From assembly GCF_014654895.1 (NCBI RefSeq), contig NZ_BNBE01000001.1, positions 3,053,501-3,117,500 on the forward strand: 64,000 nucleotides of DNA, in the 5' to 3' direction. Origin of the DNA: Streptomyces filamentosus (GTDB taxonomy: Bacteria; Actinomycetota; Actinomycetes; Streptomycetales; Streptomycetaceae). The position numbers were made by a program, and so were the translations under genes. This document shows, piece after piece, positions 46,947 through 55,977 of the stretch. A model generated the notes under the pieces. The model saw nothing but the letters and a program-made list of their open reading frames with translations. It searched no databases and was not told the DNA's origin. How positions within the stretch are numbered: the stretch's first letter is position 1; the number at the start of each line of letters is the position of its first letter.

Positions 46947-48353
46947 TCAGCCGGCGGACTCCTCCGGCGGCCGGGCCGCGCGGCGACCGCGGGGCAGGAC
47001 CCGCAGGGCGTCGCCCATGTCCGCGACCTCCGTCACCTTCATGCCCGGCGGCACCTTGCCCGGGTCGGACGGCACCAGCGCGTGGGTGAAGCCCAGCCGG
47101 TGCGCCTCGGCGAGCCGCCGCTGGACGCCCGTCACCCGCCGGACCTCGCCCGCGAGCCCGACCTCGCCGATCGCGACCAGGTTCTTCGGCAGCGGGGTGT
47201 CGCTCGCGGCGGAGGCCAGGGCGAGCGCGATCGCCAGGTCGGCGGCGGGCTCGGAGAGCTTCACCCCGCCGACGGTGGCGCTGTAGATGTCCCGCTTCCC
47301 CAGCGCGCTGATCCGGCCGCGCTGCTCCAGCACCGCCAGCATCATCGAGACCCGGGAGGTCTCCAGGCCCGAGGTGGTCCGGCGCGGCGACGGGATCTGC
47401 GAGTCCACGGTCAGCGCCTGCACCTCGGCGACCAGCGGACGGCGGCCCTCCAGGGTGACCGTGAGGCAGGTGCCCGGCACGGCCACGTCCCGGCGGGTCA
47501 GGAACAGTCCGGACGGGTCGGCGAGACCCGTGATCCCCTCGTCGTGGAGCTCGAAGCAGCCGACCTCGTCCGTCGCCCCGTACCGGTTCTTCACGCCCCG
47601 GACCAGGCGCAGGCGCGCGTGCCGGTCGCCCTCGAAGTGCAGGACCACGTCCACCAGGTGCTCCAGGAGCCGGGGACCGGCGATCGCCCCGTCCTTCGTC
47701 ACGTGGCCGACGAGCAGCGTGGACATCCCGCGCTCCTTGGAGGCCCGGATCAGCGCGCCCGCGACCTCGCGGACCTGCGCCATGCCGCCGGGGGCGCCGT
47801 CGATCTCCGGGGAGGCCACGGTCTGCACCGAGTCCAGGATCAGCAGCGAGGGCTTGACCGCGTCCAGGTGGCCGAGGACCGCCGACAGGTCGGTCTCCGC
47901 CGCCAGGTAGAGGTGGTCGCTCAGGGCGTTGATCCGGTCCGCGCGGAGCCGGACCTGGCTCGCGGACTCCTCGCCCGTCACGTACAGCGTGCGGTGCTCG
48001 TCGCTGGCCGCCTTCGCCGCCACGTCCAGCAGCAGCGTGGACTTGCCGACGCCCGGCTCGCCCGCGAGCAGCACCACCGCGCCGGGCACCAGGCCGCCGC
48101 CGAGCACCCGGTCCAGCTCGTCGACGCCGGTCGTGCGGGCGGTCGCCTGCCGGCCGTCGACCTGGGCGATGGGGACGGCGGCGGAGGAGACCCGGCCGGC
48201 GGCGGTGGTCCGGACGGCGGGCGCGCCGTACTCCTCGACCGTCCCCCATGCCTGGCATTCGGGGCAGCGGCCGAGCCATTTGGCCGTCTGCCAGCCGCAC
48301 TCGGTGCAGCGGTAGGACGGCCGGTCCTTGGCGGTTTTCGTACGGGCAGCCAT
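46947..48353 (-). CDS. radA: RadA DNA repair ATPase
   Basis: 468 residues. An N-terminal C4 zinc finger ([15 protein letters not shown]) is followed by the RecA-like core with [15 protein letters not shown] and [10 protein letters not shown], the RadA signature [11 protein letters not shown] and the C-terminal Lon-like domain with [20 protein letters not shown]. It drives branch migration in recombination. ATG 48353 lies 7 nt after TACGGT (minus strand), so it is likely leaderless. It is divergent from the sigma-like fusion gene. Confidence 0.95.
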   Translation of the reverse strand: MAARTKTAKDRPSYRCTECGWQTAKWLGRCPECQAWGTVEEYGAPAVRTTAAGRVSSAAVPIAQVDGRQATARTTGVDELDRVLGGGLVPGAVVLLAGEPGVGKSTLLLDVAAKAASDEHRTLYVTGEESASQVRLRADRINALSDHLYLAAETDLSAVLGHLDAVKPSLLILDSVQTVASPEIDGAPGGMAQVREVAGALIRASKERGMSTLLVGHVTKDGAIAGPRLLEHLVDVVLHFEGDRHARLRLVRGVKNRYGATDEVGCFELHDEGITGLADPSGLFLTRRDVAVPGTCLTVTLEGRRPLVAEVQALTVDSQIPSPRRTTSGLETSRVSMMLAVLEQRGRISALGKRDIYSATVGGVKLSEPAADLAIALALASAASDTPLPKNLVAIGEVGLAGEVRRVTGVQRRLAEAHRLGFTHALVPSDPGKVPPGMKVTEVADMGDALRVLPRGRRAARPPEESAG

Positions 48354-48537
48354 GCTCCACACCGTAGCCGCCGCCACCGACAGCGGACCGCCACCCGCGC
48401 CCCGTCTGTGGACAACCCCGGCCCCCGGCAGCGGAACACCCCGTTCCTGTCCCCTTTCGAGTGAGGGGTTCACCCGTAAGGCTGAGAACGGCGGATCCGG
48501 TATGAAGAGTGCCCTTCCGCGCGCCTACGGTCGCCCA

Positions 48538-50355
48538 GTGACGAGCAGCAGGCTGGACTCCTCCCGCACCCCGGGCGCGCACCGGGCGCGCCGCGGCCCG
48601 CAGCAGGGACCGCGCACGCACGGCCAGCGGCCCCCCGCCCGCTACGAGGCCGCCCTCGACGGGCTCTTCACGTACTGCCTCTCGGTCCTCTGCGACCACG
48701 ACACGGCCACCGCCGTCCTCGGCGACGTCCTCGCCGCCGCCGAGCGCCACCACGGCCGCTGCCCCTCCGACGAGGAGGGCAGGACCGCCTGGCTGTACGC
48801 GCTCGCCCGCTGGGCCTGCCTGCGCAGCCTCGGCGAGCAGCGCCGCCGGCGCCAGGGCGCGCACACCGGCCGCCCCGCCGTCACCCCGGCCGCGCCGCCG
48901 CCGGTCTCCGCGGAGACCGCCGAGCGCCGCCGCGCGGAGCTGGCCACCCTCGCCTGGCCCGAGGCCGCCGGCACCACCCCCGAGCAGCGCGAGGCCCTCG
49001 AACTGGCCGTCCGGCACGGCCTCACCCCGGCCCAGGTCGCCGCCGTCCTCGCCCTCGACCCGCAGGCCGCCCGCGAACTCCTCGCCACCGCCGGCTGCGA
49101 GGTCGAGCGGACCCGCGCCGCGCTCGCCGTCGTCTCCACCGGCAGCTGCCCCACCGTCGCCCGGCTCCTCACCGGCGACCAGCGGGTGATCCTCTCGGCG
49201 GCCCTGCGCGCCGAGCTCGTCCGGCACGTCGACGACTGCCCGGTCTGCCGCCGCACCGCCGAGCGGGTCGGCGCCACCGCCCCCTGGCCCGGCGGGGGGC
49301 CGCGCCCCGTCCAGGACCGGCTGCCGCTCGTCGAGGCGCCCCGGGCCGCCGCCTACATGGCGATGCTGCACGTCCCGCGCGCGCGGACGGGCGCCCCCCG
49401 CTTCGCCCCGACCGGCTTCCCGATCGACCCCAAGGACGTCGTCGCCCGCCGGGACCGGATGCGGGCCCGCGCGGTCACCACCACCGTGGTCGCCGCTGTG
49501 GTTGCCGCGCCGGTCCTCGCCCTGTGGACGTCCTACCGGGGGGTCCCCGCCGTCGCGGAGGCCGGACGGGACGGCTCCCGGGTCAGCGCCGGGGAGAACG
49601 GCGGGACGGACGCGGACGGCCGCTCCTCCGACCGGTACGAGAACGCCGGCAGCGCCCGTACGACCCCGGACTCCCGCTCCACCCAGGCGAGCCGTTCCCC
49701 CGGCGTCTCCGTCGAGGTCGTCACCCCCGCCAGGCCCGCGGGCCCCACCGCCCCCGCCCGGCCCGGCGACCCGGCACCGGGCTGGATCGGCGTCACCGCG
49801 CGCTGCCTCGGCGACGTCACCCTGATCACCCTCACCGGGCAGGGCGGCACCCCGGTCGACTGGGAGCTGTGGACGGACGCGCCCTGGCTGTACGTGAGCC
49901 GGGCCTCCGGCACCCTGGGGCCGGGCGAGACCGTCACCGTCGCCGTCCGCGTCGACCGGGCCGGGGAACCGCGCGGCCCGTGGAGCGCCCGGATCGGCGT
50001 CGACCCCACCGGGGCGGTGCTGCGGATCAGCGGCCGGGGCCCCGCCGCCCCGGTCGACGACCGGGTGGTGCCGCCCCCGGCGGCCACCACGGAGCCCACG
50101 ACCCCGCCGACCGCACCGCCCACCGGCGTGCCCACCGTCCCGCCGACCGTGCCCACGCCCCCGACGACGCCCCCGCCGACCACGGAGCAGCCCACCACCC
50201 CGCCGCCGACCACCGAACCGACCACCCCGCCCCCGACGACGGAGCAGCCGACGACCCCGCCGCCGACCACGGAGCCCCCGACCGAGCCCCCGACGACCGA
50301 GCCGACGACGCCCCCGCCGACCACGGACGAACCGGCCCCGCAGCCCACCTCCTGA
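48538..50355 (+). CDS. Sigma-like/zinc anti-sigma-like membrane protein with BACON domain
   Basis: 605 residues of unusual composition. Residues 34-105 resemble ECF sigma region 2 (RYEAALDGLFTYCLSVLCDH), and 145-190 resemble region 4 (TPEQREALELAVRHGLTPAQ). They are followed by a zinc anti-sigma motif H230-x3-C234-x2-C237 (HVDDCPVC), a membrane helix (about 311-330), a BACON-like beta domain (415-500; WLYVSRASGTLGPGETVTV) and a Pro-Thr-Thr-rich C-terminal tail of repeating PTTPPPTTE. The DNA-binding parts are probably degenerate. GTG 48538 lies 6 nt after TACGGT. ATG 48502 is an alternative. Activity unknown. Confidence 0.75.
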   Translation: MTSSRLDSSRTPGAHRARRGPQQGPRTHGQRPPARYEAALDGLFTYCLSVLCDHDTATAVLGDVLAAAERHHGRCPSDEEGRTAWLYALARWACLRSLGEQRRRRQGAHTGRPAVTPAAPPPVSAETAERRRAELATLAWPEAAGTTPEQREALELAVRHGLTPAQVAAVLALDPQAARELLATAGCEVERTRAALAVVSTGSCPTVARLLTGDQRVILSAALRAELVRHVDDCPVCRRTAERVGATAPWPGGGPRPVQDRLPLVEAPRAAAYMAMLHVPRARTGAPRFAPTGFPIDPKDVVARRDRMRARAVTTTVVAAVVAAPVLALWTSYRGVPAVAEAGRDGSRVSAGENGGTDADGRSSDRYENAGSARTTPDSRSTQASRSPGVSVEVVTPARPAGPTAPARPGDPAPGWIGVTARCLGDVTLITLTGQGGTPVDWELWTDAPWLYVSRASGTLGPGETVTVAVRVDRAGEPRGPWSARIGVDPTGAVLRISGRGPAAPVDDRVVPPPAATTEPTTPPTAPPTGVPTVPPTVPTPPTTPPPTTEQPTTPPPTTEPTTPPPTTEQPTTPPPTTEPPTEPPTTEPTTPPPTTDEPAPQPTS

Positions 50356-50374
50356 GGTCCGCGGGACCCGGCGG

Positions 50375-51277
50375 CTACGGCTTCGGGTCGGCCGGGTGCG
50401 GCGCCACCATGGGCAGCGAGGAGGCGAGCCGCGCCTCGCAGAGCCCGACCAGCACCTCGTACGCCTCCGCGCCCATCATCTCGACCAGCTCCGGCCGGTA
50501 CGAGACGTAGACCGGCTCCCCGCCGCCGTGCGCGGAGGTCGCCGAGGTGCACCACCAGTGCAGGTCGTGACCGCCCGGGCCCCAGCCCCGCCGGTCGTAC
50601 TCCCCGATGGACACCTGGAGCACGCGCGTGTCGTCGGGCCGGTCGATCCAGTCGTACGTCCTGCGCACCGGCAGCTGCCAGCACACGTCCGGCTTCGTCT
50701 CCAGCGGCTCCCGGCCCTCCTTCAGGGCCAGGATGTGCAGCGAGCAGCCCGCGCCGCCCGCGAAGCCCGGCCGGTTCTGGAAGATGCACGAGCCCTTCCA
50801 GCGGCGGGTCTGCCGGTCGCCGTCGTCGTCGACCTGCGTCCATCCCGTCTCGCTGCCGACGTCGTGGAACTGCCACAGCTCCGGCGTCAGCTTCGCCACG
50901 TGCTCCGCGACCCGCTTCTCGTCGTCCTCGTCGGAGAAGTGGGCGCCGAGCGTGCAGCAGCCGTCCGCCGCCCGGCCCGCCTGGATGCCCTGGCAGCCGC
51001 TGCCGAAGACGCACGTCCACCGCGAGGTCAGCCAGGTCAGGTCGCAGCGGAAGACCTGCTCCTCGTCGGCCGGGTCCGCGAACTCCACCCACGCGCGCGG
51101 GAAGTCGAGTCCCTGCTCGTCGGGCTCGGCGCCCTTGCGCTGCTTCGTCACGCCCTTGACGGGCGGCTTCGCGCCCTCCACGTCGCGCGCGTACTTCACG
51201 TCCCGCACGTCCTGAGCGGCCCCGTCACCGCCGGAGGCACTGTCTTTGCCCGGCTTCGCCTTTTTCGTCTTTGGCAC
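50375..51277 (-). CDS. Cys-rich conserved actinobacterial protein of unknown function
   Basis: 300 residues. A charged Lys/Asp-rich N-terminus (1-55) is followed by a Cys-rich core: [20 protein letters not shown], then GCCTLGAHF and [20 protein letters not shown], later CWQL and WWCT. Cys spacing suggests a metal or Fe-S site, related in style to CxxxCC-type zinc/iron proteins. I do not recognise a family with certainty. ATG 51277. It is convergent with the sigma-like fusion gene and divergent from the Ppx/GppA gene. Confidence 0.7.
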   Translation of the reverse strand: MPKTKKAKPGKDSASGGDGAAQDVRDVKYARDVEGAKPPVKGVTKQRKGAEPDEQGLDFPRAWVEFADPADEEQVFRCDLTWLTSRWTCVFGSGCQGIQAGRAADGCCTLGAHFSDEDDEKRVAEHVAKLTPELWQFHDVGSETGWTQVDDDGDRQTRRWKGSCIFQNRPGFAGGAGCSLHILALKEGREPLETKPDVCWQLPVRRTYDWIDRPDDTRVLQVSIGEYDRRGWGPGGHDLHWWCTSATSAHGGGEPVYVSYRPELVEMMGAEAYEVLVGLCEARLASSLPMVAPHPADPKP

Positions 51278-51318
51278 AACGCCAAGCGTATGCGGGTCGG
51301 CGCAGTAGCGTTTCCGCC

Positions 51319-52263
51319 ATGAGACTCGGAGTCCTCGACGTCGGTTCGAACACTGTGCACCTGCTCGTGGTGGACGCCCACCCCGGCGCCCGCCCGCTGC
51401 CCGCCCACTCCCACAAGGCGGAGCTCCGCCTCGCCGAACTCCTCGACGAGCGCGGCGCCATCGCGCCCGGCGGCGTCGAGCGGCTCATCGGGACCGTCCG
51501 GGACGCGCTCCACGCGGCCGAGGACAAGGGCTGCGAGGAGGTCCTGCCCTTCGCGACCTCCGCCGTCCGCGAGGCCACCAACGCCGACGACGTCCTCGCC
51601 CGGGTGAAGGACGAGACCGGGGTGGACCTCCAGGTCCTCACCGGCGGCGAGGAGGCCCGGCTCACCTTCCTCGCCGCCCGCCGCTGGTTCGGCTGGTCCG
51701 CGGGCAAGCTCCTCCTCCTCGACATCGGCGGCGGCTCCCTGGAGGTCGCCTACGGCATCGACGAGGACCCCGACGCCGCCGTCTCCCTGCCGCTCGGCGC
51801 GGGCCGGCTCACCGCCGGCTGGCTGCCCGGCGACCCGCCCGACACGGAGGACGTCAAGGCGCTGCGCCGCCACGTCCGCGCCCAGATCGCCCGCACGGTC
51901 GGCGAGTTCAGCCGCTTCGGGAAGCCCGACCACGTCGTCGCCACCTCCAAGACCTTCAAGCAGCTGGCCCGGATCGCGGGCGCGCCCGGCTCCGGAGAGG
52001 GCCTCTACGTGGAACGGCTCCTCACCCGCGCCTCCCTGGAGGAGTGGGTGCCGCGGCTCGCCGCCATGACCGGCGGCGAGCGCGCCGCCCTGCCCGGCGT
52101 CTCCGAGGGCCGCGCCGCCCAGCTCCTGGCCGGCGCCCTGGTCGCCGAGGGCGCGATGGACCTGCTCGGCGTGGACCGGCTGGAGATCTGTCCCTGGGCC
52201 CTGCGCGAGGGCGTGATCCTCCGCCGCCTCGACCACCTCCCGGAGGTCCTGGCGGGCGCGTGA
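51319..52263 (+). CDS. Ppx/GppA-family exopolyphosphatase
   Basis: 314 residues. ASKHA phosphate loops are present: [17 protein letters not shown] at the N-terminus and [15 protein letters not shown] near residue 135, with [13 protein letters not shown] and [10 protein letters not shown] between. It lacks the C-terminal HD-like domain of the E. coli enzyme, as is usual in actinobacteria. It probably hydrolyses polyphosphate or pppGpp. ATG 51319 is 7 nt from TAGCGT, with no Shine-Dalgarno sequence. Confidence 0.88.
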   Translation: MRLGVLDVGSNTVHLLVVDAHPGARPLPAHSHKAELRLAELLDERGAIAPGGVERLIGTVRDALHAAEDKGCEEVLPFATSAVREATNADDVLARVKDETGVDLQVLTGGEEARLTFLAARRWFGWSAGKLLLLDIGGGSLEVAYGIDEDPDAAVSLPLGAGRLTAGWLPGDPPDTEDVKALRRHVRAQIARTVGEFSRFGKPDHVVATSKTFKQLARIAGAPGSGEGLYVERLLTRASLEEWVPRLAAMTGGERAALPGVSEGRAAQLLAGALVAEGAMDLLGVDRLEICPWALREGVILRRLDHLPEVLAGA

Positions 52264-52349
52264 GGGCCCCGCGCCCCCGGAGCCGGGGCGTGCGGAGGGT
52301 GACCGGAACCACCCTCCCGCGCCCAGGTGGGCCCCGTACCCTGTCTGTC

Positions 52350-53174
52350 GTGGCAGAACCAGCGGTGCGCGTCCCGGATGCGAAGGTCGCCCTGTCGACG
52401 GCCTCCGTCTACCCGGAGTCGACGGCGACGGCCTTCGAGGTCGCCGCGCGCCTCGGCTACGACGGCGTCGAGGTCATGGTGTGGACCGACCCGGTCAGCC
52501 AGGACGTCGAGGCGCTGCGCCGGCTCTCCGACTACCACCAGGTGCCGATCCTCGCCGTCCACGCCCCCTGCCTCCTCATCACCCAGCGCGTCTGGTCCAC
52601 CGACCCCTGGGTCAAGCTCCGGCGCGCCCGGGCGGCCGCCGAGAAGCTCGGCGCGTCCACGGTCGTCGTCCACCCGCCCTTCCGCTGGCAGCGCCAGTAC
52701 GCCCGCGACTTCGTGACCGGCATCTGGCGGATGGCCGACGAGACCGACGTCCGCTTCGCCGTCGAGAACATGTACCCGTGGCGGTACAAGGACCGCGAGA
52801 TGCTCGCGTACGCCCCCGAGTGGGACGTCACCAAGGACGACTACCGGCACTTCACCGTCGACCTCTCGCACGCCGCGACCGCCCGCACGGACGCCCTCGC
52901 GATGGTCGACCGCATGGGCGACCGGCTCGGGCACGTCCACCTCGCCGACGGCCGCGGCTCCGCCAAGGACGAGCACCTGGTGCCCGGCCGGGGCACCCAG
53001 CCGTGCGCCGAGCTCCTGGAGCGCCTCGCGGTGAGCGGCTTCGACGGACACGTCGTCATCGAGGTCAACACCCGGCGCGCGATGTCCGCCGCCGAACGGG
53101 AGGCCGACCTCGCCGAGGCCCTCGCCTTCACCCGGCTCCACCTGGCCTCGGCGTCCCGGGGCACCCGCGCGTGA
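52350..53174 (+). CDS. Sugar phosphate isomerase/epimerase (xylose isomerase-like TIM barrel)
   Basis: 274 residues of the AP-endonuclease 2 TIM-barrel superfamily. Metal ligands are suggested by VVVHPPFRW (His), FAVENMYPW (Glu), FTVDLSHAA (Asp/His), GHVHLADG (His) and VVIEVNT (Glu). The substrate is unknown. GTG 52350 lies 7 nt after TACCCT, so it is probably leaderless. It is coupled by GTGA overlap to a TetR regulator, and ilvD lies downstream. Confidence 0.8.
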   Translation: MAEPAVRVPDAKVALSTASVYPESTATAFEVAARLGYDGVEVMVWTDPVSQDVEALRRLSDYHQVPILAVHAPCLLITQRVWSTDPWVKLRRARAAAEKLGASTVVVHPPFRWQRQYARDFVTGIWRMADETDVRFAVENMYPWRYKDREMLAYAPEWDVTKDDYRHFTVDLSHAATARTDALAMVDRMGDRLGHVHLADGRGSAKDEHLVPGRGTQPCAELLERLAVSGFDGHVVIEVNTRRAMSAAEREADLAEALAFTRLHLASASRGTRA

Positions 53175-53782
53175 GCGACGCCTCCCCCCGGCGCCGCGGC
53201 CGCCCCGCGCGGGCCGCCGGCGACACCGCCCCGGGCGCCCGCGAGCGCATCCTGGAGACGGCACGGACGGAGTTCGCGGAGCGCGGCTACGACAAGACGT
53301 CGGTCCGCGGCATCGCCAAGGCCGCCGGGGTCGACCCGGCGCTGGTGCACCACTACTTCGGCACCAAGGACGAGGTCTTCGCGGCGGCGATCGAGGTCTC
53401 CTTCGAGCCCGCGCTGGTCGTCCCGGCCATCCTCGACGGCCCGCGCGAGGAGGTCGGCGAGCGCCTCGCCCGCTTCTTCGTCGGCGTGTGGGAGAACCCG
53501 GCGACCCGGGCCCCGCTGCTCGCGGTCATCCGCTCGGCGGTGACCCACGAGGCGGCGGCGACGGTGCTGCGGAACTTCGTCCTGCGGCGCCTCCTGGAGC
53601 GGATCGCCGCGGGCCTCGCCGTGCCGGACCCCAGGCTCCGGGCCGAGCTGGCGGCCTCGCAGATGATCGGGATCGTGATCCTGCGGTACGTCGTCCGGGT
53701 CGAGCCGCTGGCCTCGGCGGACCCGGAGCGGATCGTGGCCGACGTGGCCCCGACGCTCCAGCGGTACCTGACGGAGGCGTGA
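53171..53782 (+). CDS. TetR-family transcriptional regulator
   Basis: 203 residues. The N-terminal HTH reads [20 protein letters not shown], then [20 protein letters not shown]. The C-terminal domain has [20 protein letters not shown]. It begins with a GTG overlapping the isomerase stop. It likely controls its own operon; no operator pair could be identified. The TetR C-terminal family resembles that of many Streptomyces repressors of unknown ligand. Confidence 0.87.
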   Translation: MSDASPRRRGRPARAAGDTAPGARERILETARTEFAERGYDKTSVRGIAKAAGVDPALVHHYFGTKDEVFAAAIEVSFEPALVVPAILDGPREEVGERLARFFVGVWENPATRAPLLAVIRSAVTHEAAATVLRNFVLRRLLERIAAGLAVPDPRLRAELAASQMIGIVILRYVVRVEPLASADPERIVADVAPTLQRYLTEA

Positions 53783-53926
53783 CCGCCCGCGCGCGGCGCG
53801 GCCGGGGCGGTCCGGCGGGGCGACCGACCCCTGGGACGCCGTCCCGCATGTCGGACAGGGTGTCCAGATCTTGGAGCGTCGGCGTACGCTCGGAGGAAGC
53901 ACATCCATCACGAGGAGCGAGCGACG

Positions 53927-55780
53927 ATGCCCGAGCTGAGGTCCCGCACTGTCACCCACGGCCGCAACATGGCGGGCGCACGCGCCCTTATGCGCGCCTC
54001 CGGTGTACCGGGCGCGGACATCGGGCGGAAGCCGATCATCGCAGTGGCGAACTCCTTCACCGAGTTCGTCCCCGGCCACACCCACCTCCAGCCCGTCGGC
54101 CGGATCGTCTCCGACGCCATCACGGCCGCCGGCGGCATCGCCCGCGAGTTCAACACGATCGCCGTCGACGACGGCATCGCCATGGGCCACGGCGGCATGC
54201 TCTACAGCCTGCCCTCCCGCGACCTGATCGCGGACAGCGTGGAGTACATGGTCGAGGCCCACTGCGCCGACGCCCTGATCTGCATCTCCAACTGCGACAA
54301 GATCACCCCCGGCATGCTGATGGCCGCCCTGCGCCTCAACATCCCGACGGTCTTCGTCTCCGGCGGCCCGATGGAGTCCGGCCGCGCCACGCTCGTCGAC
54401 GGCTCGGTCCGCACGCTCGACCTGGTCGACGCGATCTCCGACGCGGTGAACCCGAACATCTCGGACGAGGACATCTCCCGCATCGAGGAGAGCGCCTGTC
54501 CCACCTGCGGCTCCTGTTCCGGCATGTTCACCGCCAACTCGATGAACTGCCTGACCGAGGCCATCGGCCTCTCCCTCCCGGGCAACGGCTCCGTCCTCGC
54601 CACCCACACCGCCCGCAGGGCGCTGTACGAGGACGCCGCCCGCACGGTCGTCGACCTCACCCGCCGCTACTACGACGAGGACGACGCCTCCGTCCTGCCG
54701 CGCTCCATCGCCACCCGCGCGGCCTTCGAGAACGCCATGGCCCTCGACATCGCCATGGGCGGCTCGACCAACACGATCCTGCACCTGCTCGCCGCCGCCC
54801 AGGAGGCCGAGCTGGACTACGGCCTGCCGGACATGGACGCGATCTCGCGCCGGGTGCCCTGCCTGGCCAAGGTCGCCCCGAACGTCGTCAAGGACCGCAC
54901 GTACTACATGGAGGACGTGCACCGGGCCGGCGGCATCCCGGCCCTCCTCGGCGAGCTGTACCGCGCGGGCCTGCTCAACGAGGACGTCCACGCGGTCCAC
55001 TCCCGCTCCATCAAGGAGTGGCTGGACGCCTGGGACGTGCGCGGCGGCGCCGCCTCCGAGGAGGCCGTCGAGCTGTTCCACGCGGCCCCCGGCTGCGTCC
55101 GCTCCGCGACCGCCTTCTCCCAGTCCGAGCGCTGGGAGAGCCTCGACACCGACGCGGCCGGCGGCTGCATCCGCGACGCCGCCCACGCGTACTCGAAGGA
55201 CGGCGGCCTCGCCGTCCTGCACGGCAACCTCGCCGTCGACGGCTGCGTCGTGAAGACCGCCGGCGTCGACGAGTCGATCTGGACCTTCGAAGGCCCGGCC
55301 GTCGTCTGCGAGTCGCAGGAGGAGGCCGTCGAGAAGATCCTGAACAAGCGGGTCAAGGACGGCGACGTGGTCGTCATCCGCTACGAGGGCCCCAAGGGCG
55401 GCCCCGGCATGCAGGAGATGCTCTACCCGACCTCCTTCCTCAAGGGCCGGGGCCTGGGCAAGACCTGCGCCCTGGTGACCGACGGCCGCTTCTCCGGCGG
55501 CACCTCGGGCCTCTCCATCGGCCACGCCTCCCCCGAGGCGGCCTCCGGCGGCACCATCGCCCTCGTCGAGGACGGCGACCGGATCCGCATCGACATCCCG
55601 AACCGCTCGATCGAGCTGCTGGTCGAGGACTCCGTGCTCGCCGCCCGCCGCGAGGCCCTCGGCGGCGTCTACGCCCCGAAGAACCGCGAGCGCAAGGTGT
55701 CGGCGGCGCTGCGGGCGTACGCGGCGATGGCCACGAGCGCGGACAAGGGCGCGGTCCGGGACGTGTCGAAGCTGGGCTGA
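53927..55780 (+). CDS. ilvD: Dihydroxy-acid dehydratase
   Basis: Fe-S dehydratase of valine, leucine and isoleucine synthesis. 617 residues with [14 protein letters not shown], the cluster cysteines in [12 protein letters not shown] and [20 protein letters not shown], the substrate region [13 protein letters not shown] and [16 protein letters not shown]. It has the longer form of E. coli IlvD. ATG 53927 has GAGGAG upstream. It is a single gene with a 144-bp upstream gap; no ilv partner is near. Confidence 0.96.
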   Translation: MPELRSRTVTHGRNMAGARALMRASGVPGADIGRKPIIAVANSFTEFVPGHTHLQPVGRIVSDAITAAGGIAREFNTIAVDDGIAMGHGGMLYSLPSRDLIADSVEYMVEAHCADALICISNCDKITPGMLMAALRLNIPTVFVSGGPMESGRATLVDGSVRTLDLVDAISDAVNPNISDEDISRIEESACPTCGSCSGMFTANSMNCLTEAIGLSLPGNGSVLATHTARRALYEDAARTVVDLTRRYYDEDDASVLPRSIATRAAFENAMALDIAMGGSTNTILHLLAAAQEAELDYGLPDMDAISRRVPCLAKVAPNVVKDRTYYMEDVHRAGGIPALLGELYRAGLLNEDVHAVHSRSIKEWLDAWDVRGGAASEEAVELFHAAPGCVRSATAFSQSERWESLDTDAAGGCIRDAAHAYSKDGGLAVLHGNLAVDGCVVKTAGVDESIWTFEGPAVVCESQEEAVEKILNKRVKDGDVVVIRYEGPKGGPGMQEMLYPTSFLKGRGLGKTCALVTDGRFSGGTSGLSIGHASPEAASGGTIALVEDGDRIRIDIPNRSIELLVEDSVLAARREALGGVYAPKNRERKVSAALRAYAAMATSADKGAVRDVSKLG

Positions 55781-55977
55781 CGCGGACGGCCCGCCGCACG
55801 GCGGGCCCGCGCACGCACACCGCGCGGGCGCGGGAAGCGGGAGCGAAGGCCCCGCCTCCCGCGCTCGCGCGCGTGTGGACGGCTCCCGGGTCCGGACCCG
55901 GACCGGGGGTACCCGCGCCCGTGCCCACGCCCGTACCCGTCACCCGCGCCCGCGCCCGTCACCCGTACCGACGGCCC

